DNA of 64,000 bases, taken from Bin87 sp965220095. Lineage in GTDB: Bacteria; Chloroflexota; Dehalococcoidia; Lucifugimonadales; UBA3495. The stretch spans positions 2,852,001 through 2,916,000 of the forward strand of contig OZ244805.1 of the NCBI GenBank assembly GCA_965220095.1. Direction: 5' to 3'. Shown one piece after another: positions 16,192-24,493 of this stretch. A program made the position numbers and the translations under genes. The notes under the pieces were generated by a model that did not search any database, had not been told where the DNA came from, and saw nothing but the letters and a program-made list of their open reading frames with translations. Every line of letters begins with the position of its first letter. Within the stretch, counting starts at the first letter, position 1.

Positions 16192-17376
16192 CTACGACTG
16201 CTGCCGGTTCTCCTTGATCCTGGTCAAATCCAGCACCCATCCCAGCGTTTCATCCGATTCGGCCTCGGCGTATAGCCCCGGCTGCAACCTTACGGCCTCC
16301 ACCAGCTGACTGGCGCATCGCTCGATGTCACCCCGGTCAGCGTACAGCCGCGCCGCATTGTAGTAAGCGGCGGCAAACTCAGGCAGCGCCTCCTGCGCCG
16401 CCAGGTAGTCGGCCAGCGCCTCATCCAGATTGCCCAGCGTTTCCTGCGCGGCGCCCCGATTGCTCAGCACCTCGGCAAAATCCGGCTGCAGGTCCAGCGC
16501 CGAGTCGTAGTCGGCAACCGCGTCCTGGTATTGACCGACCGCATCGTAAGCCAGTCCCCGGTTGTTCAGGGCTTCCACGTCATCGGGCCGTAGCGCAATG
16601 GCGGCGGTATATTCGGCGATGGCTTCCCGGTGGCGACCCAGCCGAAAGCAGGTGCGCGCCCGGTTGAACCTGGCATCAGCGTTGTCCGGATTGCACTCCA
16701 GAGCCCGGTCAAAATCGGCGATGGCCGCCGCTGCGTCGCCCAGTTCCTCCCACGCCACGCCCCGGTTAAGGTAGGCATTGGATATGTCCGGTCGCAGGGC
16801 CAACGCCTCATCAAACGCTCTCACCGCCTCCTGATAACGCCCCAGGTTAGTCAACACGATGCCCCGATTGTAGTACGCCTGCAGATACTCGGGATCCAGC
16901 CTCACTGCGGTGGCGTAATCCTCCAGCGCACCCTCGGCGTCCCCGGTGTCGTCCCGTGCGTTGCCGCGCTGGTAGTACGCCGGTGCGTAGGCGTCGTCCA
17001 GCGCTAACGCCGTGGTGAAAGCTTTGCGGGCGTCGTCCGGGCGCCTCCGCCGCAAACAGGTAACCCCCAGGTTGAACTGGACGGCAAAGTCGTTCGGGCG
17101 GGTGCCGGCCAGCGCCTGGTACACCGCCAGAGCCTCCGGGTACCGACCGATGGCAAAGCAGCCGTTCCCAAACACCAGGCTACTCGGGCTGCGACCGGAC
17201 GGCAAACCCTCGTCCACGGCAGCCAGTTGGTCGAGGATTGCGGCTACGGCGCCGGCATCCTCGCCATGCAAACGACCACCCCGGGGTCGCGGGGTGAGTA
17301 CACTCGTCCCCAGATCATGCCACTCCAGCAATTCAGCCAGCCGGCGCAACAGTTCGTCAACGGAATTGGTAGACAT
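16192..17376 (-). CDS. tetratricopeptide repeat protein
   Basis: 394 residues made of about eight to nine consecutive 34-residue TPR units from about residue 65 to 350, for example YQRGNARDDTGDAEGALEDY, NRGVAWEELGDAAAAIADFD and NNRGLAYDAVGQYQDAVADY. No signal peptide, membrane segment or catalytic domain is visible. TPR arrays form superhelical scaffolds for protein-protein contacts; the partner is unknown. It converges on the PlsY-like gene. Confidence 0.9.
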   Translation of the reverse strand: MSTNSVDELLRRLAELLEWHDLGTSVLTPRPRGGRLHGEDAGAVAAILDQLAAVDEGLPSGRSPSSLVFGNGCFAIGRYPEALAVYQALAGTRPNDFAVQFNLGVTCLRRRRPDDARKAFTTALALDDAYAPAYYQRGNARDDTGDAEGALEDYATAVRLDPEYLQAYYNRGIVLTNLGRYQEAVRAFDEALALRPDISNAYLNRGVAWEELGDAAAAIADFDRALECNPDNADARFNRARTCFRLGRHREAIAEYTAAIALRPDDVEALNNRGLAYDAVGQYQDAVADYDSALDLQPDFAEVLSNRGAAQETLGNLDEALADYLAAQEALPEFAAAYYNAARLYADRGDIERCASQLVEAVRLQPGLYAEAESDETLGWVLDLTRIKENRQQS

Positions 17377-17451
17377 GGCGGCAACGCCTACGGTTACAGT
17401 GCGGGCAGTATCCCCGCGGCAGGCCGCCGAATTACCAGCGGCTTACTTGGG

Positions 17452-18000
17452 TTAAAGGGTCGAAACCCGGTCTCCGCCCATCTCCGGACGCAGCGCAATC
17501 TGGGCCAGCGCCAGCGCGGTGTAATAGGACACGGTCATGGTCAGGTCCACCACGCCGCGGTCTCCCAGAAACTCGTGCACCGCCTTGAAGTTCTCGTCGG
17601 ACACGTCTTTCTCGCGTGTCATCTGCTGCACAAAGCGGGCGATGGCCGCCTGCTCACCTTCCAGACAACCCGGCGCCTTACCGGTCCGAATGCCCTCAAT
17701 TGCCTCATCAGAAACGCCAGCCCGCGCCGCCGCTACTGAGTGGCCGGTCCATTCGATCCCAGAATCCCACTCCCGCGCCACCAGAATAATGGCCAGTTCT
17801 TTCAGATCATCCGGCATCGAGGACTGGAATCGCAACGATGCGCCCAACGATGTCAGGTAGCCGGCAGCCAGCGGGCTATGGAGCAACGCCCGGAATTGCA
17901 GGCCAACCTCCGCCACACCCCGGTCTTCCCGGATGCGGTCGTAAATCGCCTGCCCTGCAGAGTCAAGTTCTTCTCGGGCAACATAGGGTACGCGGGCCAT
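17452..18000 (-). CDS. carboxymuconolactone decarboxylase (CMD/AhpD-like) family protein
   Basis: 182 residues of the all-helical CMD family, whose members decarboxylate gamma-carboxymuconolactone or act as alkylhydroperoxidases. The conserved core LKELAIILVAREWDSGIEWTGH has Glu, Trp and His at the expected sites, but the CxxC pair of AhpD is missing. GGAGG precedes ATG 18000. A second CMD protein is encoded at 28701. Substrate unknown. Confidence 0.8.
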   Translation of the reverse strand: MARVPYVAREELDSAGQAIYDRIREDRGVAEVGLQFRALLHSPLAAGYLTSLGASLRFQSSMPDDLKELAIILVAREWDSGIEWTGHSVAAARAGVSDEAIEGIRTGKAPGCLEGEQAAIARFVQQMTREKDVSDENFKAVHEFLGDRGVVDLTMTVSYYTALALAQIALRPEMGGDRVSTL

Positions 18001-18064
18001 AACGCAATCCTCCGGCTAAACTCCGTCCAGCATACCATAGGACGGGGCCAAAACAGGGTTGCCG

Positions 18065-18274
18065 TTATGCAGCCTCGAACTCATCCCTTGATATGCCCAA
18101 ATCCCTCAAAATCGCCCGCACCGTGCCGATTTTCAAGTCACGACTACCCCAATTAGGGATTGTCGCAGTCGCATCACTGTCAACATTTATCCAAATTTCA
18201 TGGCTGCCCCTGGATTGCCGGTCAAATCTACAGCCCAACCTGCGCAACTTCCGAGTGAGTTCTCGGTAGTTCAC
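18065..18274 (-). CDS. hicA: HicA-type mRNA interferase toxin
   Basis: 69 residues with the double-stranded RNA-binding-like HicA fold: YRELTRKLRRLGCRFDRQSRGSHEIW contains the catalytic His in GSH. The GTG start overlaps the hicB stop in GTGA, giving coupled translation. HicA cleaves mRNA when freed from HicB. Order here is antitoxin first, the reverse of the classical hicAB order but common. Confidence 0.85.
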   Translation of the reverse strand: MNYRELTRKLRRLGCRFDRQSRGSHEIWINVDSDATATIPNWGSRDLKIGTVRAILRDLGISRDEFEAA

Positions 18275-18525
18275 GCAATCACCATCACTTCGTCAATCTC
18301 GCCAACTTCAACCCGAGTCGCCATGACTTCGGCCGGCAATTCAAGCCCCCGTTCTTGGTAGGATTGTATAAAAGCCTCAGCTACACCCTGCAGAATATAC
18401 AGAGTCTCAGCAGCAGTATCGCCCCAAGCCCGGCAGCCCGGCAGGGCCGGTATCTCAGCCATAAACTTGTCCTCGGTATCTTCGCTGGGCTCGTACATAA
18501 CGGAAGAAAGTTTGTACCGATTCAT
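18271..18525 (-). CDS. hicB: HicB-type antitoxin
   Basis: 84 residues with the partially degraded RNase-H-like HicB fold: FMAEIPALPGCRAWGDTAAE and the helix following it are diagnostic. It lacks a C-terminal DNA-binding domain, so autoregulation may rely on another factor. A strong AGGAGG lies eight bases before ATG 18525. Forms the antitoxin of the downstream HicA. Confidence 0.85.
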   Translation of the reverse strand: MNRYKLSSVMYEPSEDTEDKFMAEIPALPGCRAWGDTAAETLYILQGVAEAFIQSYQERGLELPAEVMATRVEVGEIDEVMVIA

Positions 18526-18648
18526 TTGTCAAACCTCCTGCGATTGACGGTGATCGCCGTGCAAAGTTCCGTCAGATTGCAGTAAGCATACCATAGGCAA
18601 CTTTGCCAGACAGATGACTACTTCCCGGCAAAGGGTTATCCTTGCGCC

Positions 18649-19965
18649 ATGCTTAGCGACCTTTGGCTAATCGCAGCAGGCATTCTGATTCTGGCCGGCC
18701 TCCTCGCCAGCCAGGCGCTGATCATCGTGGTTGGCGTCCTGGTGTTGCTGGTCTGGCTCACCGGGAAGCACTGGACAAGATACGCCTTCAGCCGGGTAAC
18801 CTACCAGCGCCGCCTGGAGCGCCATCGCGCTTTCATCGGCGACCTGGTGGACTACTACATCACGGTCGACAACAGCAAGCTGCTGCCCATGATCTGGCTG
18901 GACATCTCCGATGCCTTCCCCATCGGCCTCCAAACCAGCGGCACCCACCAGCGCGGCGTGGGCGCCGAGATCGAGCTCGACCACCGCATCACCACCTCCC
19001 TCCTGCCCTACCAGCGGGTAACCTGGCGCTACCGCGTTCGCTGCCGGGCCCGGGGCAACCATCGGATCGGCCCGGCCCGCCTGCGCAGCGGCGACCTTTT
19101 CGGCTTCAGCGCCGCCGAGCAGAACATTTCCGATGTCGAATACCTGCTGGTATACCCGCGCCTGGTCGACCTCCGCAGCATGATGGTTCCGTTGGAACAG
19201 CCCCTCGGCGTCGCCCGGGGACGCCGGCGCATCCAGGACGACCCCAGCCGTTTCGTCGGCCTGCGGGACTACCAGCCTTCCGACCCCCTGAAGCGTATCG
19301 ACTGGAAAGCCACCGCCCGACACGGCAAACTGGAAACCCGCGTCTTCGAGCCGGCGGCCACCCAGCATATGATTATCGCCCTTAACGCACGCACCGGCGA
19401 CGCCGCCTGGCAGGGCAGCAACCGCCGCCTCTTCGAACGCGCCGTCACCGTCGCCGCCTCGGTGGCGGAATACGCCGAACGCGAGGGCTACACCTTCGGC
19501 CTGGTCAGCAACGCGGTGGCCTCCTACTCTAGCAAATGGCTGTCAGTGCCCACCGGCAGCGGCCAATATCAGCTGGAAACCACGCTGGAAGCCCTGGCAA
19601 TGGCCGGCCCCTTCTGGGTCGCCGAGTTGCCCGCGGTGTTGCGCGCCGAAGCCGCGCTGCTGCCGGCAGGTTCTACCGTCGTATTCGTTACCGCCATCCT
19701 GTCACCGGCGGTCGTGCAGGAGGCTGAAGACATCCGCCAGCGCGGACACCGCGTCATGGTGTTCTACGCCGGCGACGGCGAACCTCACGCCGCTGCCGCC
19801 AGACTGCTCCCGCATGTGCAGGTATTTCTCGCCGGGGCCAGCCTGGCCGCAATGGAGGAAGTCTGGCGCGACGATTGGGAGGATGACTCCAGCGATTCCC
19901 CCTGGCGCCAGATGCCGCAGGAAGTTACCGAACCGGTAGCGGGTGGGGAGGGCGCCGATGGATAG
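18649..19965 (+). CDS. DUF58 domain membrane protein
   Basis: 438 residues. Two N-terminal hydrophobic segments (LIAAGILILAGLLASQALII and the next one) are followed by a beta-rich region and the DUF58 signature FVGLRDYQPSDPLKRIDWKA at about residues 201-220, then a VWA-like C-terminal domain. DUF58 proteins occur with MoxR ATPases and DUF4129/transglutaminase proteins and are thought to serve chaperone or secretion-linked assembly. Its end overlaps the next gene, a DUF4129 protein; the MoxR ATPase is absent here. Confidence 0.85.
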   Translation: MLSDLWLIAAGILILAGLLASQALIIVVGVLVLLVWLTGKHWTRYAFSRVTYQRRLERHRAFIGDLVDYYITVDNSKLLPMIWLDISDAFPIGLQTSGTHQRGVGAEIELDHRITTSLLPYQRVTWRYRVRCRARGNHRIGPARLRSGDLFGFSAAEQNISDVEYLLVYPRLVDLRSMMVPLEQPLGVARGRRRIQDDPSRFVGLRDYQPSDPLKRIDWKATARHGKLETRVFEPAATQHMIIALNARTGDAAWQGSNRRLFERAVTVAASVAEYAEREGYTFGLVSNAVASYSSKWLSVPTGSGQYQLETTLEALAMAGPFWVAELPAVLRAEAALLPAGSTVVFVTAILSPAVVQEAEDIRQRGHRVMVFYAGDGEPHAAAARLLPHVQVFLAGASLAAMEEVWRDDWEDDSSDSPWRQMPQEVTEPVAGGEGADG

Positions 19966-21328
19966 GCTGGGCCGCTTCGCCCTGATTACGTGCATCGCCC
20001 TGTTCCTGGAGGGATTCGCGCTATTCCTGGGCGGTCGGCTGCTCGCCAACGCCATCCGCCTGCCCGATGCCGCGATCCCGCTGTGGGTCGCCGCCGTGGC
20101 GATGGGTTGGTCGTTCATCCTGTCCTGGTACGTCCAGACCATTCGGTTCTCCCTCAACCTGCGGGGAGTCGTCGGCCTCGTTTTGAGCGCCGTGTCCGTT
20201 TTGGCGCTGGCCGGCGTCAGTCTGGGCTTGGGCTGGTTTCCCATCGGGCGGGTGCTGTCCGGAGACATCTACACCATAGCGGCGCTGGGACTCGCCACGC
20301 TGCTCATGCTGGCTTTGTGGTGGCGCGGCACCGCCATTGCGCGCGATGACGTTACGCTGGATGTGGTACGCAATGCCTTCATTCGCGGCGTGGTCGTAGT
20401 GATGGTTGCAGCGGCCGCCGACCCGTTGATGGATGCCAACATCGTTGGAATCCCCTTGCTGCTCACCTACTTCGCCATCGGCCTCACCGGCCTGGCCTTG
20501 AGCCGCTTCACCTCCGAAGACTCCACCGGCCACATGAGCCGAGGCTGGGTAATGGCGATCGGCGTCGGCATCGGCTCCGTGCTCCTCGTGGCTGTCATCC
20601 TGGGCGCACTGGGAGTCGGCGGCCTCGACGACGTTGCCAGAGCCATCATGCGCGGCATCGGCTGGATGGGCCTGTGGGTACTCCGACCCATCCTGCTTCT
20701 GCTGGGGTTGCTGGCCGCCGCCATGGTCGCCTTCGGCAATTGGGTGTCGGGATTCTTCGGCGGCGGCGACCTCACCGGCCTGCAGCTGGCCCGCGCCCAA
20801 ATTCAGGAGTTTCACGAAAGTCTCAGAGAGGTGGAGGGGTCGGGCCCGCCCAACTTCATGCTCACGCTGCTCAAATGGCTGGCCTTCCTGGTTGCCCTTT
20901 CGCTGGCCGGCTGGGTGCTGTTCCGTATGTTCCGCCGACGCCGGCTCATCGGCGGAGTCTCTGCCGAAGGTGAGGTGCGCGAATCGCTGTTCAGCTGGCA
21001 GGGCGCCGGCCAGGATGTATCCGACGCTCTCGCTGACTGGATGAACCGGGTTGCCAACGTGCGGCGGCGCCGGCCGCCTCCGGTTACACCTCGCGAGGTA
21101 TATCACCGCCTGCTCGAAGTCGCCTCAACCCTGGGCCTCCCGCGCCGGCAGGGACAAACCCCTCAGGAGCACCGCCAGGATGTGGTCGGCACTCTGCCCG
21201 ACCCGCCGGTGGAACGCATCGTGGATGGTTTCCAGCGCTACTATTACGGCACTGGGCAAGATGACAACGAATCCGAAACCATGACGTCGTTGCTGAATGA
21301 CCTCGACGACTTGCAGACCCGATTGTAG
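19958..21328 (+). CDS. polytopic membrane protein with C-terminal DUF4129 domain
   Basis: 456 residues from ATG 19958, preceded by GGGAGG and overlapping the DUF58 stop by 8 nt. About eight hydrophobic segments occupy the first two thirds; after a last segment near LLKWLAFLVALSLAGWVLF comes a cytosolic or external tail with the DUF4129 pattern TPREVYHRLLEVASTLGLPR and a tail RIVDGFQRYYYG. Usually DUF4129 follows a transglutaminase-like core; no transglutaminase domain is seen here. Translationally coupled with the DUF58 gene. Confidence 0.78.
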   Translation: MDRLGRFALITCIALFLEGFALFLGGRLLANAIRLPDAAIPLWVAAVAMGWSFILSWYVQTIRFSLNLRGVVGLVLSAVSVLALAGVSLGLGWFPIGRVLSGDIYTIAALGLATLLMLALWWRGTAIARDDVTLDVVRNAFIRGVVVVMVAAAADPLMDANIVGIPLLLTYFAIGLTGLALSRFTSEDSTGHMSRGWVMAIGVGIGSVLLVAVILGALGVGGLDDVARAIMRGIGWMGLWVLRPILLLLGLLAAAMVAFGNWVSGFFGGGDLTGLQLARAQIQEFHESLREVEGSGPPNFMLTLLKWLAFLVALSLAGWVLFRMFRRRRLIGGVSAEGEVRESLFSWQGAGQDVSDALADWMNRVANVRRRRPPPVTPREVYHRLLEVASTLGLPRRQGQTPQEHRQDVVGTLPDPPVERIVDGFQRYYYGTGQDDNESETMTSLLNDLDDLQTRL

Positions 21329-21340
21329 GCGGTACCCGTC

Positions 21341-22255
21341 CTAACGGAACTGCGGAATCACCTCGGCAGCGATTACCTGCATCAACTCCCTCAAACGCGA
21401 CACATCGCCGGTGTTGAGAGCCAGCACCAGGTGCTCCACGCCAGCCTGCCGATAAGCGTCAATCCCCGCCGCCATGCCCGCCGGATCGTTGCCCGGCAAT
21501 CGTGCCCGGTCGGCGGCCCGCTGGCTCGACGGCTGCCCGTGCGCTTCCACCTCCACCCTTACCGACATCACCAGCTCATCAGGGTCGCGGCCGGCCGATT
21601 CGGCCAGTTGCCGAACGGTTTGCCGTCCGATGGCATATTCCTCGGCGCTTACGCCCGACGGATGCCACCCGTCACCGCGTCGCGCTGCCCGCCTCAACGC
21701 GCCCGGACTGTTGCCACCCACCCAAAGCGGCACATGGGGTGAACCGGCAACCGCCTGGCGCGGTTTCGGCGCGAATTTCAGGTCGCCAAAACTCCATCGG
21801 GAGCTTTCATAGCGCGGGTCCTCGTTCGACCACAACTCACGCATCACGTCAATCGACTCGTTGGTCAGCGAACCTCGTTGGTTCGTTGGAATCCCCAGCG
21901 CCTCAAACTCCGGCGTCATTGCTCCAACGCCCACGCCCAACACCACGCGTCCGCCCGACATCTGATCCAGGGTCGCCGCATACTTGGCCAGCTCCACCGG
22001 GTTGTGATACGGCAACACCAGCACCGACGTCCCCAGCCGCACGCGCGCGGTCAGCGCCGAAATATGCGACAACGTAGCCATGGGATGGTAATACGGCTTG
22101 TCGTCCAGCCGCTCCCGGATGTAGCCATTGTTGAACAGGTGGTCCATGACCCACACCGAGTCATAGCCCAGCTCTTCAGCCAGCGGCCCGAAACTTATCA
22201 CGGCCTGGGGGTCCTCAATGCCCCAGTTGTTGGGGACGGTAACGCCGAATTGCAT
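21341..22255 (-). CDS. LLM class flavin-dependent oxidoreductase
   Basis: 304 residues of the bacterial luciferase-like TIM-barrel family that uses FMNH2 or F420H2. Evidence: LAEELGYDSVWVMDHLF, ARVRLGTSVLVLPYHNPVELAKYAATLDQ, then GGRVVLGVGVGAMTPEFEALG, and VPLWVGGNSPGALRRAARRGDGW. Start ATG 22255 has GGAG at spacing 8; the open frame before it translates a palindromic repeat. Substrate unknown; the IPTNQRGSLTNESIDVMRELW block is typical of the F420-type subgroup. Single gene. Confidence 0.88.
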   Translation of the reverse strand: MQFGVTVPNNWGIEDPQAVISFGPLAEELGYDSVWVMDHLFNNGYIRERLDDKPYYHPMATLSHISALTARVRLGTSVLVLPYHNPVELAKYAATLDQMSGGRVVLGVGVGAMTPEFEALGIPTNQRGSLTNESIDVMRELWSNEDPRYESSRWSFGDLKFAPKPRQAVAGSPHVPLWVGGNSPGALRRAARRGDGWHPSGVSAEEYAIGRQTVRQLAESAGRDPDELVMSVRVEVEAHGQPSSQRAADRARLPGNDPAGMAAGIDAYRQAGVEHLVLALNTGDVSRLRELMQVIAAEVIPQFR

Positions 22256-22274
22256 GGCTAATCTCCAAAAATAA

Positions 22275-22315
22275 CCCCCTCTCCCTTGATGGGAGAGGGC
22301 TGGGGTGAGGGTGAA
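22275..22315. repeat. CCCTCACCCC-family palindromic repeat
   Basis: CCCCCTCTCCC and GGGAGAGGG arms around TTGAT form a hairpin, followed by CTGGGGTGAGGGTGAAGG. It lies in the short gap between the LLM gene and ribH. Confidence 0.65.
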
Positions 22316-22416
22316 GGTTTCAACCCTAATAAGGCAATATGGTACGCCGGGGCATCCGCTGCACCCCGGCAATTCACATCGTCAATGTTCGAACGGCAAA
22401 GACTGAGCGGTTACAG

Positions 22417-22890
22417 TCAGGTCGTCTTGATGGCCTGAACCAGTTTGGCAGATTCGATGGCCCCCACCGCGCAGTCCGAACCCAGGTTGCCAACCTTGCC
22501 GCCGGAGCGGTTGATGGCCTGATCAAGATTCTCGGTGGTCAAAACGCCGAACATGGTCGGCACACCGGTCTCCCGGCTCACCGCCGCGATGCCAGAGGCG
22601 GCCTGATTGCACACCATATCGTAGTGGCTCGTTTCGCCGCGAATGACGGCGCCCAGGCAGATGACCGCATCGTACTGTCCCGATTGCGCCAATGTCTTGG
22701 CCACCACCGGTAACTCGAAGGAGCCCGGCACCCAGGCCGTGGCGATGTCCCCGTCGCGGACGCCATAGCGCTCCAGCGTGGAAACCGCCCCATCCATCAG
22801 ATTTTTGGTGATGACGTAGTTAAAACGGGCGGCCACGACCGCAACCCGCAGCCCATCGCCGTCCAGTCCCACATTCAATTCTCGCGGCAA
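22417..22890 (-). CDS. ribH: 6,7-dimethyl-8-ribityllumazine synthase
   Basis: 157 residues; penultimate enzyme of riboflavin synthesis, forming an icosahedral or pentameric cage. Hallmarks: VAARFNYVITKNLMDGA, WVPGSFELPVVAKTLA, and LGAVIRGETSHYDMVCNQAA with the catalytic His. TTG 22890 is the start, with AGGAG eight bases upstream. Other rib genes are not adjacent. The many flavin enzymes in the window make flavin supply relevant, but no operon link is seen. Confidence 0.95.
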   Translation of the reverse strand: MPRELNVGLDGDGLRVAVVAARFNYVITKNLMDGAVSTLERYGVRDGDIATAWVPGSFELPVVAKTLAQSGQYDAVICLGAVIRGETSHYDMVCNQAASGIAAVSRETGVPTMFGVLTTENLDQAINRSGGKVGNLGSDCAVGAIESAKLVQAIKTT

Positions 22891-23028
22891 ACTATCATCT
22901 CCTGCGCAGTGTCCAATATCACGACAGCTTCAGCCACACCCGTATCACGCGCCGCCAGTGTACTACGCCCCCATCAACCATGTCATCAATATCGGCAACA
23001 CCGCCAGGATCTTTCGATTGTTCCCCTA

Positions 23029-23060
23029 TGTCATTGCGAGCGCAGCGTGGCAATCTCGCG
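23029..23060. repeat. partial GTCATTGCGAG-family repeat
   Basis: TGTCATTGCGAGCGCAGCGTGG followed by CAATCTCGCGAG lies between ribH and the Uma2 gene, just behind a CAGGATCTTTCGAT copy (23005-23018). The same pair of elements occurs at 7424-7700. Only one arm is well preserved. Confidence 0.55.
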
Positions 23061-23145
23061 AGCGTAGCAACCAACGCTGTCGCCAGTCTATTCTTGACCG
23101 CCGCGTTCCGATAATCGAAATACCTTGGCAACGCGCTCCAATGCT

Positions 23146-23859
23146 TCACTCTGCGGATTGGCGCAAGTCAAAAATCCGCCGGCGCACCTCAAACACAAAC
23201 CCCGGCAGCACTGGCTCGCCGCTCACCGTATCCGGGTCATCCAGCACTTCCGGCGCAACGCCGGGGCGATACACGTACACCTGCCGCTGGAAGGGGTCGA
23301 TGAGCCAGGCCAGCAAAGCGCCGTTGGAGACATATTCCGCCATCTTGCGCTGCAATGCAGCCAGGCGGTCGCTGCGGGAGCGCACTTCGACCACAAAAGC
23401 CGGGCAGAAAGGCAGCAGCCAATCATCCGGCGCGGGATAGGGCGGCGGACGGTTGGCCTGCTGCTCCGGCGAAATCCAGGCCGCATCCGGAGCATAGCGT
23501 TGGCCGTTGGGCAGACGCATACCCAACCGGGAACCGTGGGCATTACCGCCATATTCTCTGCACCAAATGTTCAGGTCGGCAAAGACTTGAGTCTCGTCTC
23601 GGGAGCCTTTCACGCCCGGCATCGGCGTTGCCAACAGCACTCCGTCGGCGTCAAGTTCCAGTTTGCCCACCAGTTCGTGGTTAGCGTGATTGAACTCAAT
23701 CAGCCACCGGTCCACATCCCGCTCCGTGTACCCAAGCTGGGCCAGCAAATCCAGGACGGGGCGAAAGTCCAGGACTAGGGGAGCCGGCTCCGGGTCGCCG
23801 TCAACCCACATAGCTTCCCGCAGAGTTGCGGGCAGTTCAGTAACAGGTTTGGCAACCAT
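23146..23859 (-). CDS. Uma2 family (DUF820) PD-(D/E)XK endonuclease-like protein
   Basis: 237 residues from ATG 23859, which has AAGGAGA at spacing 8. The C-terminal half shows the Uma2 pattern: LGMRLPNGQRYAPDAAWISP, PAFVVEVRSRSDRLAAL with the Asp and Glu of the nuclease core, then NGALLAWLIDP and a VYVYRPG strand. Uma2 proteins are abundant in Chloroflexi and cyanobacteria and are restriction-endonuclease-like; biological role unknown. Unrelated to the neighbours. Confidence 0.8.
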   Translation of the reverse strand: MVAKPVTELPATLREAMWVDGDPEPAPLVLDFRPVLDLLAQLGYTERDVDRWLIEFNHANHELVGKLELDADGVLLATPMPGVKGSRDETQVFADLNIWCREYGGNAHGSRLGMRLPNGQRYAPDAAWISPEQQANRPPPYPAPDDWLLPFCPAFVVEVRSRSDRLAALQRKMAEYVSNGALLAWLIDPFQRQVYVYRPGVAPEVLDDPDTVSGEPVLPGFVFEVRRRIFDLRQSAE

Positions 23860-24065
23860 GGGGACTGGTCTCCTTGCAAAGAAACTAACTGGGCGCCGGC
23901 TCTTGTAACGGCAAGCCGGCTTCTTGCTTACGCTTACTATCGGACGCCAGTATACAAATCCCCCACTAACTATGTAATCGCAGGGCGCTGTCCAGACCGA
24001 AGGCTCCGAGCAACCGGCGTTGCCAGAAATGAGCATCTATAACCTGATTGGGGAGTCTGGTCATC

Positions 24066-24464
24066 CTATTCGGATTCTCCCGTCAGACTTCTCACTAGCT
24101 CCGGGGGCAGCGACACGCCATGCTGTTCCAGCACTTTGCTGATGCGATTACGCTCCTCCAGCCGGCCTTCCTGTCGGCCTTCTTGCCGGCCTCGTTCTCT
24201 GGCTTTTCTCTCAACCGCTTCTTTAGCCGCAAAGAACATCTTGAAACCTCCATAAAGCGCGGCTGTTGTGGGGAATAGCAGCAGCGTGGCCACTATTATC
24301 ACCCCATCTTCCAGCTCAGTCAGTTCCCTGATGTAGCCCAGCAACGGCAAATCCGCACAGGAACCACATTTTCTGAGCGCAACCGCAATCAGCATACTGA
24401 CGCTGATTGATACCGATCCATCAAAAAACCGCCACCATGACCGGCTGGCTTCACCGTTGTCCAT
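24066..24464 (-). CDS. membrane protein with charged repeat tail, unknown
   Basis: 132 residues: a soluble N-terminus, one weak and one clear hydrophobic segment (VIIVATLLLFPTTAALYGGF), then a highly charged helix RKARERGRQEGRQEGRLEER followed by NRISKVLEQHG. The EGRQEGR-type tail is frequent in uncharacterised Chloroflexi proteins. No catalytic motif. The IS630-family element is immediately downstream, about 30 bp beyond. Confidence 0.5.
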   Translation of the reverse strand: MDNGEASRSWWRFFDGSVSISVSMLIAVALRKCGSCADLPLLGYIRELTELEDGVIIVATLLLFPTTAALYGGFKMFFAAKEAVERKARERGRQEGRQEGRLEERNRISKVLEQHGVSLPPELVRSLTGESE

Positions 24465-24493
24465 TCTAACATCCTATGGTGTGGCTGGGACTA

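Noticed and set aside
20021..21106. 361-codon minus frame opposite the DUF4129 gene
   Set aside because: Antisense shadow of a membrane protein gene; rich in Gln, His and Glu as expected from reversed hydrophobic codons.
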